Shown: positions 8,426 through 17,669 of the stretch, piece after piece
Layout: every line of letters starts with the position of its first letter
Position numbering within the stretch: the stretch's first letter is position 1
Assembly: GCF_019317285.1 (NCBI RefSeq)
Contig: NZ_CP079218.1
Span: forward strand, 5,332,001-5,396,000
Direction: 5' to 3'
Length of the DNA: 64,000 nt
Source of the DNA: Pedobacter sp. D749
GTDB lineage: Bacteria; Bacteroidota; Bacteroidia; Sphingobacteriales; Sphingobacteriaceae
Made by a program: the position numbers and the translations under genes
Notes under the pieces: model-generated
What the model was told of the DNA's origin: nothing
The model's database searches: none
The model's input: only the letters and a program-made list of their open reading frames with translations

Positions 8426-9040
8426 TTAGCCCTCACTTTTTGTTTCCAGCACTTTTGTATCGATAGTTTTAGCATCAGGCGTTGGAATTGGTGCTGGGTT
8501 TGCAGCCGGGGCAGGTTTACTGATTAATGGCGCACCAATGGCAAGATCGCACCTGTGGTTGGGCTGACCATGCGGCGGGTTTAAACCTTTTCCTCCTTTC
8601 ACACCCGATACCTGCGTAACGGCAGGTTGCGTCGTAGTAACCACTTGCGTTGGCCTACTATCTAAAGGCGCGCCAACTGCGATATCACATCTATGACCAG
8701 GCTCCCCGTGTTTAGGGTTTAGCTTTTTTCCTGAGGTATTTACAACAGCTGCCGCTGGAGCAGGTGTTGGCTGTGGATTTTTGTTTTGTTGAGGCTGCAC
8801 TTTTGCCGTAGGGTTTAACGGCGCACCAACGGCCAGTGCACAGGTATGTCCGGCTTCGCCATGCGGCGGATTAAAAATCAGATTACTTTTAGTCTGCTGT
8901 GCCGGCTGCGCAACATTGCTTTTTTGCAATCCCTGGAGCCCTGTAGGTGTTGGAATAACAGCCTGAGCGCTTTCTTTCTTTTCACTGCTATTACAAGCAC
9001 AAAATATCGCAAGCATGGAGAGATAAAAAATATATTTCAT
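8426..9040 (-). CDS. Lipoprotein with three HGxxxHxC repeats
   Basis: A 204-aa predicted lipoprotein. The ATG at 9040 was preferred to a GTG two codons upstream. The N-terminus is a signal peptide ending FCAC with Cys16 as the probable lipidation site (a slightly atypical lipobox). Three near-identical blocks follow, near residues 57-76, 108-127 and 153-172, each of the form NPxHGxxxHxCxxAxGAPL and each supplying two His and one Cys (H60/H65/C67, H111/H116/C118, H157/H162/C164). They are joined by Pro/Ala/Gln-rich linkers. The blocks look like metal- or haem-binding units on an exported tether, but the function is unknown and this is inference. Confidence 0.8.
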   Translation of the reverse strand: MKYIFYLSMLAIFCACNSSEKKESAQAVIPTPTGLQGLQKSNVAQPAQQTKSNLIFNPPHGEAGHTCALAVGAPLNPTAKVQPQQNKNPQPTPAPAAAVVNTSGKKLNPKHGEPGHRCDIAVGAPLDSRPTQVVTTTQPAVTQVSGVKGGKGLNPPHGQPNHRCDLAIGAPLISKPAPAANPAPIPTPDAKTIDTKVLETKSEG

Positions 9041-9081
9041 GAGCACATATTTTAGGATTAACCAAATATGGCGAAATTAAT

Positions 9082-9600
9082 TTACGCCTTAAAACTCTTT
9101 TCTATTCTTTCTAACTGTTTTAGGTGGTGCTTTAAATGTATTTCTATAAACCTAAGCCACTGTTTAGCATTTAAATAACCTAATCTTGGGTGTTTAGTTT
9201 TGCTGTTGGTTGTTGCATCTGCAAGTAATGGATAGTTATCGTCCAGAGCTTTTTCAAATTCTAAAATAAAATCGAGGGCTTCTGTTTTACTGATCTTTTT
9301 TACACGCTCTGCCAGCCGTTTGGGCACTTTATACTTTTTTGCAGGGGGTAAAGCGCCTAGTAATAAAATCAGCTTTACCATAAAATGAGTCGGTTTGTTC
9401 TCGCCTTTGCCATTTGCAGCGTGCGCAAAGGCAATTATTGAAAGTAGGCTCGAATCAAAAATATGTGAATATACCTCGCTATAACTCCAGCCAGAAATTG
9501 GAGGGGTTGTTTGGAAAATACCTTCAGGGTAACGCAATAATTTCGATTTGTAGGCATCGACCACCTGATGTATCGATGCCTTCACTTTTTCAGCCGTCAT
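9082..9600 (-). CDS. DinB-like domain protein
   Basis: A 172-aa four-helix-bundle protein of the DinB/DUF1569-like superfamily. Metal-ligand candidates are His47 in the SEVYSHIFDSS helix and the C-terminal IEIHLKHHLKQLERIE helix; this pattern of a mid His plus a final HxxxH is typical. Relatives include thiol transferases, but the substrate cannot be told from sequence. It stands between the His/Cys lipoprotein and the DUF4476 gene on the same strand, with short gaps to each. Confidence 0.8.
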   Translation of the reverse strand: MTAEKVKASIHQVVDAYKSKLLRYPEGIFQTTPPISGWSYSEVYSHIFDSSLLSIIAFAHAANGKGENKPTHFMVKLILLLGALPPAKKYKVPKRLAERVKKISKTEALDFILEFEKALDDNYPLLADATTNSKTKHPRLGYLNAKQWLRFIEIHLKHHLKQLERIEKSFKA

Positions 9601-9619
9601 TTAATAAAGATAGGTTGAA

Positions 9620-10324
9620 TTACGGTTTCTCCAAATATTTTAAAAATTCATCTTTATAGTAAGGGAATTCAAATGTCTCAGCAATTGTAAAATAATTTTG
9701 TGGATCTACAACGGTTTGATAGAGGTTTTTGGCAATTTTCAAACGTTCTTGATCAAATGTGAATGTTTTAAGAATAAGTTTGCTCTGACTGCTGGAAAAG
9801 GAAGCATTTTTACTTACTGCATTGATCAATCTTACTCTTTCGTTATCAAAATCGCATTTTTTATAACTGGTATAAAATTCCTGAAAAGCCTCTGGCGATA
9901 ATAAACGGTAATTCGGATCTGGCTGCGGCAGCACTGGCGGAACAATACCTGTATTATAATCTCCGGTATATCCATCAAAATCGTCCAGGGCATATTGCCT
10001 GTTCTGAAAGATATTCAGCTGTTTCAGCGTGATTAATTCCTTACCTTCCAAACTTAAAACAAGCCTTTGTTCCGGAATTACCCTTACCCGCTGTTTTAAG
10101 ATTTCCGTATTGCCCTGAATAATAGATAGTACTGGTGTAGAATTGTAGACATCGTAAAAGCGAAATCTACCAGTGGCTGACGAAACAAGTTCTTCGTCTA
10201 AATACACGTTGTATTTACCAGGATTAACGATTTCTAAGAAAACTTCGGCAGATCTGCGGTTGTTTTGAGCGAAACTTAGAGTAGCAAATAACATTGCCAG
10301 TCCTAAAAAGATGGTTTTTTTCAT
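9620..10324 (-). CDS. DUF4476 domain protein, exported
   Basis: A 234-aa secreted protein. Residues 1-19 form a clear signal peptide (MKKTIFLGLAMLFATLSFAQ). The middle is predicted beta-rich, and the C-terminal half (from about residue 140, LLSPEAFQEFYTSYKKCDFD) is the helical DUF4476 domain common in Bacteroidota. Function is unknown. The stop lies 19 bp before the DinB gene, so the two may be cotranscribed. Confidence 0.8.
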   Translation of the reverse strand: MKKTIFLGLAMLFATLSFAQNNRRSAEVFLEIVNPGKYNVYLDEELVSSATGRFRFYDVYNSTPVLSIIQGNTEILKQRVRVIPEQRLVLSLEGKELITLKQLNIFQNRQYALDDFDGYTGDYNTGIVPPVLPQPDPNYRLLSPEAFQEFYTSYKKCDFDNERVRLINAVSKNASFSSSQSKLILKTFTFDQERLKIAKNLYQTVVDPQNYFTIAETFEFPYYKDEFLKYLEKP

Positions 10325-10401
10325 TTTGATTAAGGTTTCATTTGTGTGTGTTTTGAATTAATGCCAAACAAATGCCAAAACCAAACAAAAAAGGAGTAGG
10401 A

Positions 10402-11091
10402 TTAAAAAAGTTTTAACAATTCTTCTAAATGAAAGATTTCCTGTTTTACATCTTCAGGTTTTTCTTTTTGCAAAGGATTAAAAAAGATGGCCTCCATACC
10501 AAAACCTAAAGCACCATAAATATCAGCTTCCAAACTGTCGCCAATCATAATGCTTTCTGTCTTTAAAGCCTTTGCTTTATCCAATGCATACTCAAAAATA
10601 ACAGGATTGGGTTTATTTACCCCTACATCTTCTGAAATAATTACGTTTTCGAAATATGGATTAAGATTCGAAAGATTCATTTTGGTTAAGGTGGTTTCCT
10701 TAAACCCATTAGAAATAATATGCAGAGTATACTTTTGTTGAAGATAGCCCAAAACGTTTTCTGCCCCTTCGAACAAATTTGTTTTAGTTGGTGAAATATT
10801 TACATAGTCGTCTTCAAATTGATGAGGAACAACATCAGGATGGATTCCCAATTGAATAAACGTTTTGCTAAAGCGCTCCGATCTTAAAAAATCTTTTGTG
10901 ATTTTGCCCAGGTGGTAATCGGCCCACAATTGATGGTTATTTTCGGTGTAAGTGGAGATAAAATCAGCGCAGGATTTAAGGCCGAGTTCATCCAGTTTAT
11001 AAGTATGATAAAGCTCGTTTAATGTTTCTTCGGCATTGCGGTCAAAATCCCAGATGGTATGGTCAAGGTCGAAGAAGATATGTTTTTTCAT
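10402..11091 (-). CDS. yjjG: YjjG-family noncanonical pyrimidine nucleotidase (HAD)
   Basis: A 229-aa HAD-superfamily phosphatase. In order: motif I FFDLDHTIWDF (the Asp pair is nucleophile and acid/base), motif II HIISNGF, a conserved Lys in GVNKPNP and motif III MIGDSLEADIYGA. YjjG enzymes dephosphorylate noncanonical pyrimidine nucleoside monophosphates, a house-cleaning role. The ATG at 11091 was chosen over a GTG five codons upstream, because TACCTTTG (a match to the -7 box) lies between them. The phosphatase-like gene upstream ends about 40 bp away. Confidence 0.88.
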   Translation of the reverse strand: MKKHIFFDLDHTIWDFDRNAEETLNELYHTYKLDELGLKSCADFISTYTENNHQLWADYHLGKITKDFLRSERFSKTFIQLGIHPDVVPHQFEDDYVNISPTKTNLFEGAENVLGYLQQKYTLHIISNGFKETTLTKMNLSNLNPYFENVIISEDVGVNKPNPVIFEYALDKAKALKTESIMIGDSLEADIYGALGFGMEAIFFNPLQKEKPEDVKQEIFHLEELLKLF

Positions 11092-11130
11092 TTGTGACGT
11101 TTTCACAAAGGTAGCTTAATGATCTTTGAT

Positions 11131-11448
11131 TTATGAATAATCAGCCACCTTTGCGTTTAGCTCCTCGATAAGCTCATCATCCATGTACTGATAATCATCC
11201 GGAATATCGAGCGTAATAATTTCCTTTTCGTACATTTCTTCAGGAAAACGTTCGAAAATCCTTTGTTTATGTTTTTTCTCCATTACAAAGATCAGATCTG
11301 ACCAGATAATCAGTTTTACACTGATTTTAATCCTTGCCGATGGCTCAGTGCCGGCTGAGCGTACCTGGTGTTCGGGATGGTTCTTATAAATGGTCTCGGC
11401 AGTAGCACTACGCCATTTATTTCTACTGCAAACAAAGAGGATATTCAT
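11131..11448 (-). CDS. Low-molecular-weight phosphatase-like protein
   Basis: A short (105-aa) relative of low-molecular-weight protein tyrosine phosphatases, which are usually about 150 aa. The P-loop VCSRNKWRSATAE keeps the nucleophile Cys7 and Arg13 with the C-x5-R spacing, but the second Cys seen in many family members is Trp12. A C-terminal LDIPDDY may supply the general-acid Asp. The family is common in Bacteroidota and is usually annotated protein tyrosine phosphatase; activity on phosphotyrosine is unproven. Confidence 0.75.
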   Translation of the reverse strand: MNILFVCSRNKWRSATAETIYKNHPEHQVRSAGTEPSARIKISVKLIIWSDLIFVMEKKHKQRIFERFPEEMYEKEIITLDIPDDYQYMDDELIEELNAKVADYS

Positions 11449-11502
11449 TTTATATTTAGCGTTACAAGACTCGGGACCAAAGACTTCAGACTAATAACTA
11501 AC

Positions 11503-12150
11503 CTAAATCTTCTCTCCATAAGCTAAATCCCCGGCATCGCCAAGACCTGGTACGATGTAAGATTTACTGGTCATTTCCTCATCTATTGCCCCAAGCCAAA
11601 GTTTTGCTTTAGGCAGGTTGGCACGTACATGGGCAACACCTTCTGCACTTGCTATTGCAGCAACGATATGAAGCTCGGCAATTTTGTAGCGGTTCATCAG
11701 CTCTTTACAGCACATCACCATGCTTTGCCCGGTGGCCAGCATTGGATCGGCCATAATTAAAACTTTTCCTTCTAAATCCGGAGTAGAAATGTAATCCATT
11801 TGAATTACAAAATCGCCGCCCTTATCTACTTTGCGATAAGCAGAAATAAAGCAGCATTCGGCTTTGTCGAAGATGTTGAGCAGGCCCTGTTGAAGTGGTA
11901 ACCCCGCCCGGAGTATGGTAGCTAAAACAGGCTGTTGGCTTAAAACTTCACAAGATGATACCCCTAAAGGCGTTACGATTTCCTGATGAGTGTATGTCAA
12001 TGATCTGCTGATTTCGTAGGCGAAAAACTCACCAAGCCTTTCCATGTTTTTGCGGAAACGCATCGAATCTTTCTGGATATGCTCGTCACGAAGTTCGGCA
12101 ATAAAAGTATTGGCGATAGATTTTGTCTTGCTTACATCAAAAATCATCAT
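11503..12150 (-). CDS. upp: Uracil phosphoribosyltransferase
   Basis: Converts uracil and PRPP to UMP in pyrimidine salvage. The PRPP-binding motif ADPMLATGQS and the uracil-binding C-terminus VPGLGDAGDLAYGE are both present. The ATG at 12150 gives 215 aa starting MMIFDVSKTKSIAN, matching the family; an upstream TTG would add 11 residues with no family support. The gene sits between the phosphatase-like gene and a DUF7033 gene on the same strand. Confidence 0.92.
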   Translation of the reverse strand: MMIFDVSKTKSIANTFIAELRDEHIQKDSMRFRKNMERLGEFFAYEISRSLTYTHQEIVTPLGVSSCEVLSQQPVLATILRAGLPLQQGLLNIFDKAECCFISAYRKVDKGGDFVIQMDYISTPDLEGKVLIMADPMLATGQSMVMCCKELMNRYKIAELHIVAAIASAEGVAHVRANLPKAKLWLGAIDEEMTSKSYIVPGLGDAGDLAYGEKI

Positions 12151-12239
12151 GTGCTTTTTTGAAATATTAGGGATTTGCGACAATTATGGGATTTAATAAT
12201 TAAAATTAGCAATTCTGAGCCAAATAATTTAAACTAAAA

Positions 12240-13508
12240 TCAATTCCCTGCATAATTAAGCATTTCTCTAAAAAGTGATTTTAACTTCTTGTATTTAGGA
12301 TGATCTGACAAACTTTTCAGGCTCCAGCTGCTATAAAAGGTGCCATTTACCATTTTTACTGCATCAATATATTGATGTATTTTTTCTGTTGCTGCTTCGT
12401 GGGTTAAAAACTGAAGGATATGATCGGTCAGGCAATAGGAATGAACGACTACCGGTGTTACTTTCTCGAGCTGGAGATCATACCAGTTAAACGGCGTGCA
12501 CGTTCCCGCCCTAAATCCTGGTACATTGCCATAACCCATAGAATAATCGGAAGTAATGCCCGAATTAAGAATATTTAAATAACAGATTGGGAATTTTAAT
12601 GCTTCTAACTGTTGGCTGGTTGATGTAGTAAGGTTTGGATGGATTTTTTTAAGCTTAACCAAACCTTCTTTAATTTCAGACATCTTTTGCTTGTCGCTGG
12701 CGCAGGGCCTCAATAATCCAACTGATTGATTATTCAAGATTTTAGCGATGTTGTCTGTCCTGATGTAATCTATCGGAACATCAGGGAAATCGGCAAAATA
12801 AAGGGGATTGCTTTTTTTTGAAACAAAGATTTGCTTTACCTGCTCAAGTACTTCTTCATTATTAATCCCAATTCCTGTTAACCTGTCAAATTTCGAACCC
12901 AGGTAATTATTCTCTTTTTTAAATACAGCGCTGAAAATAAATTTGGTTCTGTTTAAGAAACCATCAGGCAAATGAGGCAACATACTAAAATGGACGGTAG
13001 GCTGGTGCTGAAATTTCTTTTCCTGAAACTTAAAGGTTGGATGCTTTTTTCTGATGATACTTTTAATGATTAATGCCCACTCATCAATAATCGGCTTATC
13101 CAGAACCCTCCATTTGTGCTGATAACTTTTTGAGGGCTTAAACTCTTCTTCCGTATTTCGCTGATGAAAGTATTCTTCGTACCTGCTGATTATAAAAAAG
13201 GACGCAGCAAAAACATCGAATGGTAAGACAGACCGCTCTACCGGAAAAGGAGCCTGATATTCTCCAAATGAAACGGTTTTAGGTTTAATTTCTTCTAATT
13301 TATTAGAAAAAAGCAAAGGTGTACTTTTAAAGAAAAGTTCTTCGCCTAAAGGTTCATCGCCATAACTGATTTTGATGTGTTCGCTCTGCAGAAAATATGT
13401 GCTATTGCCCGTAATTTCTAATTCTGCTTTAAGGATATCTTTAAAAATGAAATTGAAGATATATTTAATCCGTGGCGTTAATATGTTGGAGAAGATGATT
13501 AGATGCAT
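12240..13508 (-). CDS. DUF7033 domain protein, polysaccharide-deacetylase-like
   Basis: A 422-aa protein recognised by its N-terminal DUF7033-type region (FDVFAASFFIISRYEEY near residue 100) followed by a C-terminal part that in relatives resembles polysaccharide deacetylases. The Asp-His-His metal triad is not obvious: the usual FTxDxD start is replaced by VHFSMLPHLPDG. The C-terminus has GFRAGTCTPFNWYDL, typical of this Bacteroidota subgroup. Catalytic function is therefore uncertain. It starts a minus-strand run that continues into upp, about 90 bp further on. Confidence 0.7.
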   Translation of the reverse strand: MHLIIFSNILTPRIKYIFNFIFKDILKAELEITGNSTYFLQSEHIKISYGDEPLGEELFFKSTPLLFSNKLEEIKPKTVSFGEYQAPFPVERSVLPFDVFAASFFIISRYEEYFHQRNTEEEFKPSKSYQHKWRVLDKPIIDEWALIIKSIIRKKHPTFKFQEKKFQHQPTVHFSMLPHLPDGFLNRTKFIFSAVFKKENNYLGSKFDRLTGIGINNEEVLEQVKQIFVSKKSNPLYFADFPDVPIDYIRTDNIAKILNNQSVGLLRPCASDKQKMSEIKEGLVKLKKIHPNLTTSTSQQLEALKFPICYLNILNSGITSDYSMGYGNVPGFRAGTCTPFNWYDLQLEKVTPVVVHSYCLTDHILQFLTHEAATEKIHQYIDAVKMVNGTFYSSWSLKSLSDHPKYKKLKSLFREMLNYAGN

Positions 13509-13644
13509 AACTTATTTTTAACAACGCTGTATTTAAAAAAAGATTACAAGAAATATTTCTCAGCCTATATTAACCTAACTAATATTAACCATTAAATTAA
13601 CGGTAATTTAACACTAAATCATAATCTTAATACAAAAATTACAA

Positions 13645-14151
13645 TCAAAAGTTTGCTATGAATTTCTTTTCAGGGAAAAGGATTTTGGTGCTTTTACGAT
13701 TGCTACCTTTAACCACATGTACGATACTCATCTGATCATCAAACATATCGTATAAAATGGTGTCGTTAACCTCAACAGATTTTATAGCGGTAACTTTTTC
13801 AACTTCCAGGTAAATATTAGTGGCCTCATGGTCGATCTCAAATCCGATGTAGTTCATGGCAACAGCTTTGCCGTTGGCTTTTAGCTGTAAATGAGAAAGC
13901 AGGTATTTTTTTACCAGTTCATCCATTGCAGTTTTCATATTTGCATTGCTTAAATCGGTTTTCTGTTTGTATAATTTAGCTAAAATTGCCTCGAAATCGT
14001 CTGAAAAAATTTTACAGCTTATTTCTAAAGTTTTATCCTTTGCATTAAAGTTTACTTCAGTTGTGCTTACATGCAGTGGATGTTTTATACCAGCTTTAAC
14101 AGAAAAAAAGGCACAGCACAAAAACAGCAGGGTATATTTTAATTTACGCAT
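13645..14151 (-). CDS. DUF6702 family exported protein
   Basis: A 168-aa exported protein with a signal peptide (LKYTLLFLCCAFFSVKAG) and a mature part starting HPLHVSTTEV, typical of DUF6702. The function is unknown. It is divergent from the HupE/UreJ and M1-peptidase genes, and this neighbourhood recurs in Bacteroidota as far as I recall, so a shared role in envelope or metal handling is possible but unproven. Confidence 0.8.
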   Translation of the reverse strand: MRKLKYTLLFLCCAFFSVKAGIKHPLHVSTTEVNFNAKDKTLEISCKIFSDDFEAILAKLYKQKTDLSNANMKTAMDELVKKYLLSHLQLKANGKAVAMNYIGFEIDHEATNIYLEVEKVTAIKSVEVNDTILYDMFDDQMSIVHVVKGSNRKSTKILFPEKKFIANF

Positions 14152-14339
14152 TATTTTTTGTTAAGAGAAAACAAAGTTAAGATTTAAAGCTAAAACCAAA
14201 TAATTGGCTTAAATAACAGAAAAACAGTAACAAATTTAGGATTTATGCTTTTGTTTAAGGAATATCTAGGGTTTTTGCAATTAAAAATATAATTTTAACT
14301 ATTGTAAACTATTTTAGCCCAATTTTAGCTTATTATTTC

Positions 14340-14924
14340 ATGCCGTTACAAGATTTTATCTTTTACTTTAAATTGGGTTGGGAGCATATTATCAGTGCCG
14401 ACGCTTTAGATCACCAGTTGTTTGTTTTAGTCCTGGTGGCTATTTACAGTTATGTCAATTTAAAGCAGGTACTTATATTGGTTACGGCTTTTACCATAGG
14501 CCACTCATTTACCTTACTTTTAAGCGTATTGGATATCATCAGGTTTGATAGTAAGTGGGTAGAGTTTTTGATTCCCTGTACCATTGTGATTACGGCGATC
14601 AGCAATTTGTTCAGAAAGAATTTCTCCTTAAAATCCATTAAGATCAATTACTTTTTGGCATTGGGTTTTGGATTGATCCATGGCATGGGTTTCGCTAATT
14701 CCATCAGGATTATGTTGGCAAAAGACCAGAACATTGGCTGGGGATTATTCGGCTTTAATGTAGGACTTGAGGCAGGACAGATTTTTATGGTAATTATCAT
14801 TCTTTTAATTACTTTTCTAATTTTCAATTATACCCGCATAAAACGTATGAGTTGGGTTTTATTTATATCAGCAGCCGTATTTAGCCTGGCTTTAAAAATG
14901 GCTTTAGAACGAATTCCTTTTTAA
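14340..14924 (+). CDS. HupE/UreJ family membrane protein
   Basis: A 194-aa integral membrane protein with about six hydrophobic segments. It keeps the conserved HIISADALDHQLF near residues 16-28 and the HGMGFA segment near residue 115 that define the HupE/UreJ family, some of whose members transport nickel or cobalt. No hydrogenase or urease gene is in the window. It lies 10 bp upstream of the M1-peptidase gene and is probably cotranscribed with it. Confidence 0.85.
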   Translation: MPLQDFIFYFKLGWEHIISADALDHQLFVLVLVAIYSYVNLKQVLILVTAFTIGHSFTLLLSVLDIIRFDSKWVEFLIPCTIVITAISNLFRKNFSLKSIKINYFLALGFGLIHGMGFANSIRIMLAKDQNIGWGLFGFNVGLEAGQIFMVIIILLITFLIFNYTRIKRMSWVLFISAAVFSLALKMALERIPF

Positions 14925-14934
14925 TAAACATATA

Positions 14935-17307
14935 ATGAATAAACTATTTACTTTAACCGGCCTGTTATTCCTTTCTGGAAGTTTAGTTATGGCTCAAAAT
15001 ATTCAGAATAACCCTGGAAGCAACCACGGGAATAAGTTTGAGCAGTTGGGCACTATTTTGCCAACACCAAACGAACAACGCACAGCCAGTGGCGCACCGG
15101 GCGTTAAATACTGGCAGCAACGTGCCGATTATAACATTAAATGTGAACTGGATGAAAAAAACCTGTTGCTTACGGGATCTGAAACCGTAACCTATACCAA
15201 CAATTCTCCTGATCCTCTAACTTATATCTGGCTGCAGCTTGATGAAAATGAGCATAGCACCGATAAAAATGCCAACTATCAGGATGTAACAAGAATGCCA
15301 ACCGTAGGAAGTATCCAGTCTCTAGATGAGCTGAGTTCGAAAGCAAACAATGGCAATGGGATTAACATTTCAAAATTAACAGATGCTGCTGGCAAAAACC
15401 TAAAATATACGGTTAACAAAACCATGATGCGGATTGATTTACCAGTCGCTTTAAGAACCGGACAGAAATTTATCTTTAACATAGACTGGAACTACAAAAT
15501 TACCGACAGGATGAGTGTTGGTGGGCGTGGTGGTTACGAGTTTTTCCCGGCAGATGGCAATTACCTGTTTACCATGACACAGTGGTACCCACGTTTGTGT
15601 GTTTACAGCGATTTTCAAGGCTGGCAAAACCACCAGTTTACAGGAAGAGGCGAGTTTGCTTTAACTTTTGGCGATTTTAAAGTACAGATGACTGTTCCTG
15701 CTGACCACCTAGTTGGTTCAACTGGCGAATGTATCAACTATAGCGCCGTTTTAACCCCTACGCAGTTAAGCAGGTACAATGCTGCAAAAACGGCGGCTGC
15801 ACCTGTAGAGATTCAAACTTTGGCTGAAGCTAAAATAGCGGAAACCAAAAAATCAACTGCTAAAAAGACCTGGGTTTTCAATGCCAATAATGTTCGCGAT
15901 TTTGCATGGACTTCTTCCCGTAAATTTATCTGGGATGCCATGCCACAAAAAATCCAGGCCAACAACAATACCGTAATGTGTATGAGTTTTTATGGGAAAG
16001 AAGCTTACAGCCTGTACAGTAAATTTTCTACTCGTGCAGTAGCACATACCATTAAAACCTATTCAGACTTTACCATTCCTTACCCTTACCCGGTTGCGCA
16101 AAGTATCGAAGCAGCCAATGGAATGGAATATCCGATGATTTGTTTTAACTATGGCCGTACCGATGTAGATGGAACTTATAGCGAAAGCACCAAAAATGGA
16201 ATGCTTGGTGTAATTATCCATGAGGTTGGGCACAACTTTTTTCCGATGATTGTAAATAGTGACGAACGTCAATGGACCTGGATGGATGAAGGTTTGAACT
16301 CGTTTGTTGAATATTTAACCGAAGAGCTTTGGGATAACAAATTCCCAAGTAAAAAAGGGCCTGCCTTCACCATTGTCGATTATATGAAACTGCCTAAAGA
16401 TGAGTTAGAGCCCATTATGACCAACTCTGAAAACATTGCACGTTTTGGCCCAAATGCTTATTCAAAGCCTGCTACAGGCCTGAATATACTTCGCGAAACC
16501 ATTATGGGCAGGGAACTCTTCGATTACGCATTTAAAGAATATGCAAAAAGATGGGCATTTAAACATCCACAACCAGCAGATCTTTTCCGTACCATGGAAG
16601 ATGCCAGTGGTGAAGATTTAGATTGGTTTTGGCGAGGTTGGTTTTATGGAACAGATCCATGCGACATTTCGTTAGACAGTGTGAAATTTGCTAAAGCAGA
16701 CTTCCCTAAAGAACTTCCGGCGGCAAGATCAAGAATGATAAAAATTGATAAACCGATGGTTAATGCTTTTGAGGATATTTCAAAAATCAGAAACCGCGAA
16801 GACAAGAAAATTAGCTTTTATGTAGATAAAAATGCTGCTGCACAGGATTTTTATTATAAATACGATAGAGGAATGGTGACTGTAGATACTACAGTGGCTA
16901 CTAAAACAACTCTTCCATTTTCTGCGGATGTTGTTCCGGAAGCAGAAAAAAGCAAGTACGATAATAAGTTCTTATACGAATTAAGTTTTAGCAATAAGGG
17001 AGGTTTAGTGATGCCGATTATTGTAGAATTTACCTATAAAGATGGTACAAAGGAACTTGACCGTATTCCGGCACAAATATGGAGACATAATGAATTGAAA
17101 ACCTCTAAATTTTATGTAAAAGATAAAGAAGTGGCTTCTATTTTAATAGATCCTTTACTCGAAACTGCTGATATTGACACCTCAAATAATACATGGGGAG
17201 GCAAAGTAAAAGAAAGCAAGTTTAAGGCTTACAAAATGAAGGCAAGCACTACTGTAAGGGGTCAATCGGTTGGTAAAAACCCTATGCAGGCAGCTGCGGA
17301 GAAATAA
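14935..17307 (+). CDS. M1 family metallopeptidase, exported
   Basis: A 790-aa zinc aminopeptidase-like protein. It has a signal peptide (residues 1-20, ending LVMAQ), an N-terminal beta domain, the substrate-binding GMEYP segment (M1 GxMEN-like) near residue 398 and the zinc site HEVGH near residue 428, with the third ligand Glu in WMDEGLNSF about 20 residues later. The C-terminal part continues well past the catalytic domain. It probably digests peptides in the periplasm or at the outer membrane. Confidence 0.9.
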   Translation: MNKLFTLTGLLFLSGSLVMAQNIQNNPGSNHGNKFEQLGTILPTPNEQRTASGAPGVKYWQQRADYNIKCELDEKNLLLTGSETVTYTNNSPDPLTYIWLQLDENEHSTDKNANYQDVTRMPTVGSIQSLDELSSKANNGNGINISKLTDAAGKNLKYTVNKTMMRIDLPVALRTGQKFIFNIDWNYKITDRMSVGGRGGYEFFPADGNYLFTMTQWYPRLCVYSDFQGWQNHQFTGRGEFALTFGDFKVQMTVPADHLVGSTGECINYSAVLTPTQLSRYNAAKTAAAPVEIQTLAEAKIAETKKSTAKKTWVFNANNVRDFAWTSSRKFIWDAMPQKIQANNNTVMCMSFYGKEAYSLYSKFSTRAVAHTIKTYSDFTIPYPYPVAQSIEAANGMEYPMICFNYGRTDVDGTYSESTKNGMLGVIIHEVGHNFFPMIVNSDERQWTWMDEGLNSFVEYLTEELWDNKFPSKKGPAFTIVDYMKLPKDELEPIMTNSENIARFGPNAYSKPATGLNILRETIMGRELFDYAFKEYAKRWAFKHPQPADLFRTMEDASGEDLDWFWRGWFYGTDPCDISLDSVKFAKADFPKELPAARSRMIKIDKPMVNAFEDISKIRNREDKKISFYVDKNAAAQDFYYKYDRGMVTVDTTVATKTTLPFSADVVPEAEKSKYDNKFLYELSFSNKGGLVMPIIVEFTYKDGTKELDRIPAQIWRHNELKTSKFYVKDKEVASILIDPLLETADIDTSNNTWGGKVKESKFKAYKMKASTTVRGQSVGKNPMQAAAEK

Positions 17308-17317
17308 TAATTTTATC

Positions 17318-17430
17318 GTCATTTCGAGCAGACCGGATAGCTAGCTATCCGGTGCAAGCGCAGTTCAGAAATCTACCATAGATCTCTCCATTCCGCTGAG
17401 CTTCATCCATAGCTATCGGATCGAGATGAC
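17318..17430. repeat. Extragenic palindromic repeat with nested palindromes
   Basis: The outer ends are inverted (GTCATTTCGA and TCGAGATGAC, 9 of 10). Inside lie a perfect 20-bp palindrome at 17333-17352 (CCGGATAGCT and its complement) and a related TCCATAGCTATCGGA at 17406-17420. Confidence 0.7.
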
Positions 17431-17441
17431 AACACTTATAA

Positions 17442-17478
17442 AAATCCCCGTTGAATTTTCTTCAACGGGGATTTTTTT
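17442..17478. terminator. Intrinsic terminator after the M1-peptidase gene
   Basis: The stem AAATCCCCGTTGAA pairs with TTCAACGGGGATTT and is followed by a T-tract. Confidence 0.85.
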
Positions 17479-17482
17479 ATTA

Positions 17483-17527
17483 TCAACCTAGTAAATCAAA
17501 AGTTAAACTTTCGATTTACTAGGTTGA
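17483..17527. repeat. Hairpin with perfect 15-bp arms
   Basis: TCAACCTAGTAAATC at 17483-17497 is the exact reverse complement of 17513-17527, with a 15-nt loop that can pair further. It has no T-tract of its own, so it is not a typical terminator. It lies about 150 bp before uvrB. Confidence 0.65.
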
Positions 17528-17661
17528 TAGCCATTTAAACGCTCTAAGCGTGATATTTGATTTTCGTCATAAATCATTTATATAATCTTAAAATTTTTAT
17601 TAACCGCTCAATCTCCAACTTTCCTGACTTTCGCCTGTTTTACTGTTTAGTCCCTAAATCG

Positions 17662-17669
17662 TATATTTG
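17662..17669 (+). promoter_or_regulatory. Candidate -7 box for uvrB
   Basis: TATATTTG fits the Bacteroidota -7 consensus TAnnTTTG and ends only 8 bp before the uvrB ATG, implying a very short 5' leader. No convincing upstream TTG was found at the expected spacing. Confidence 0.45.
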
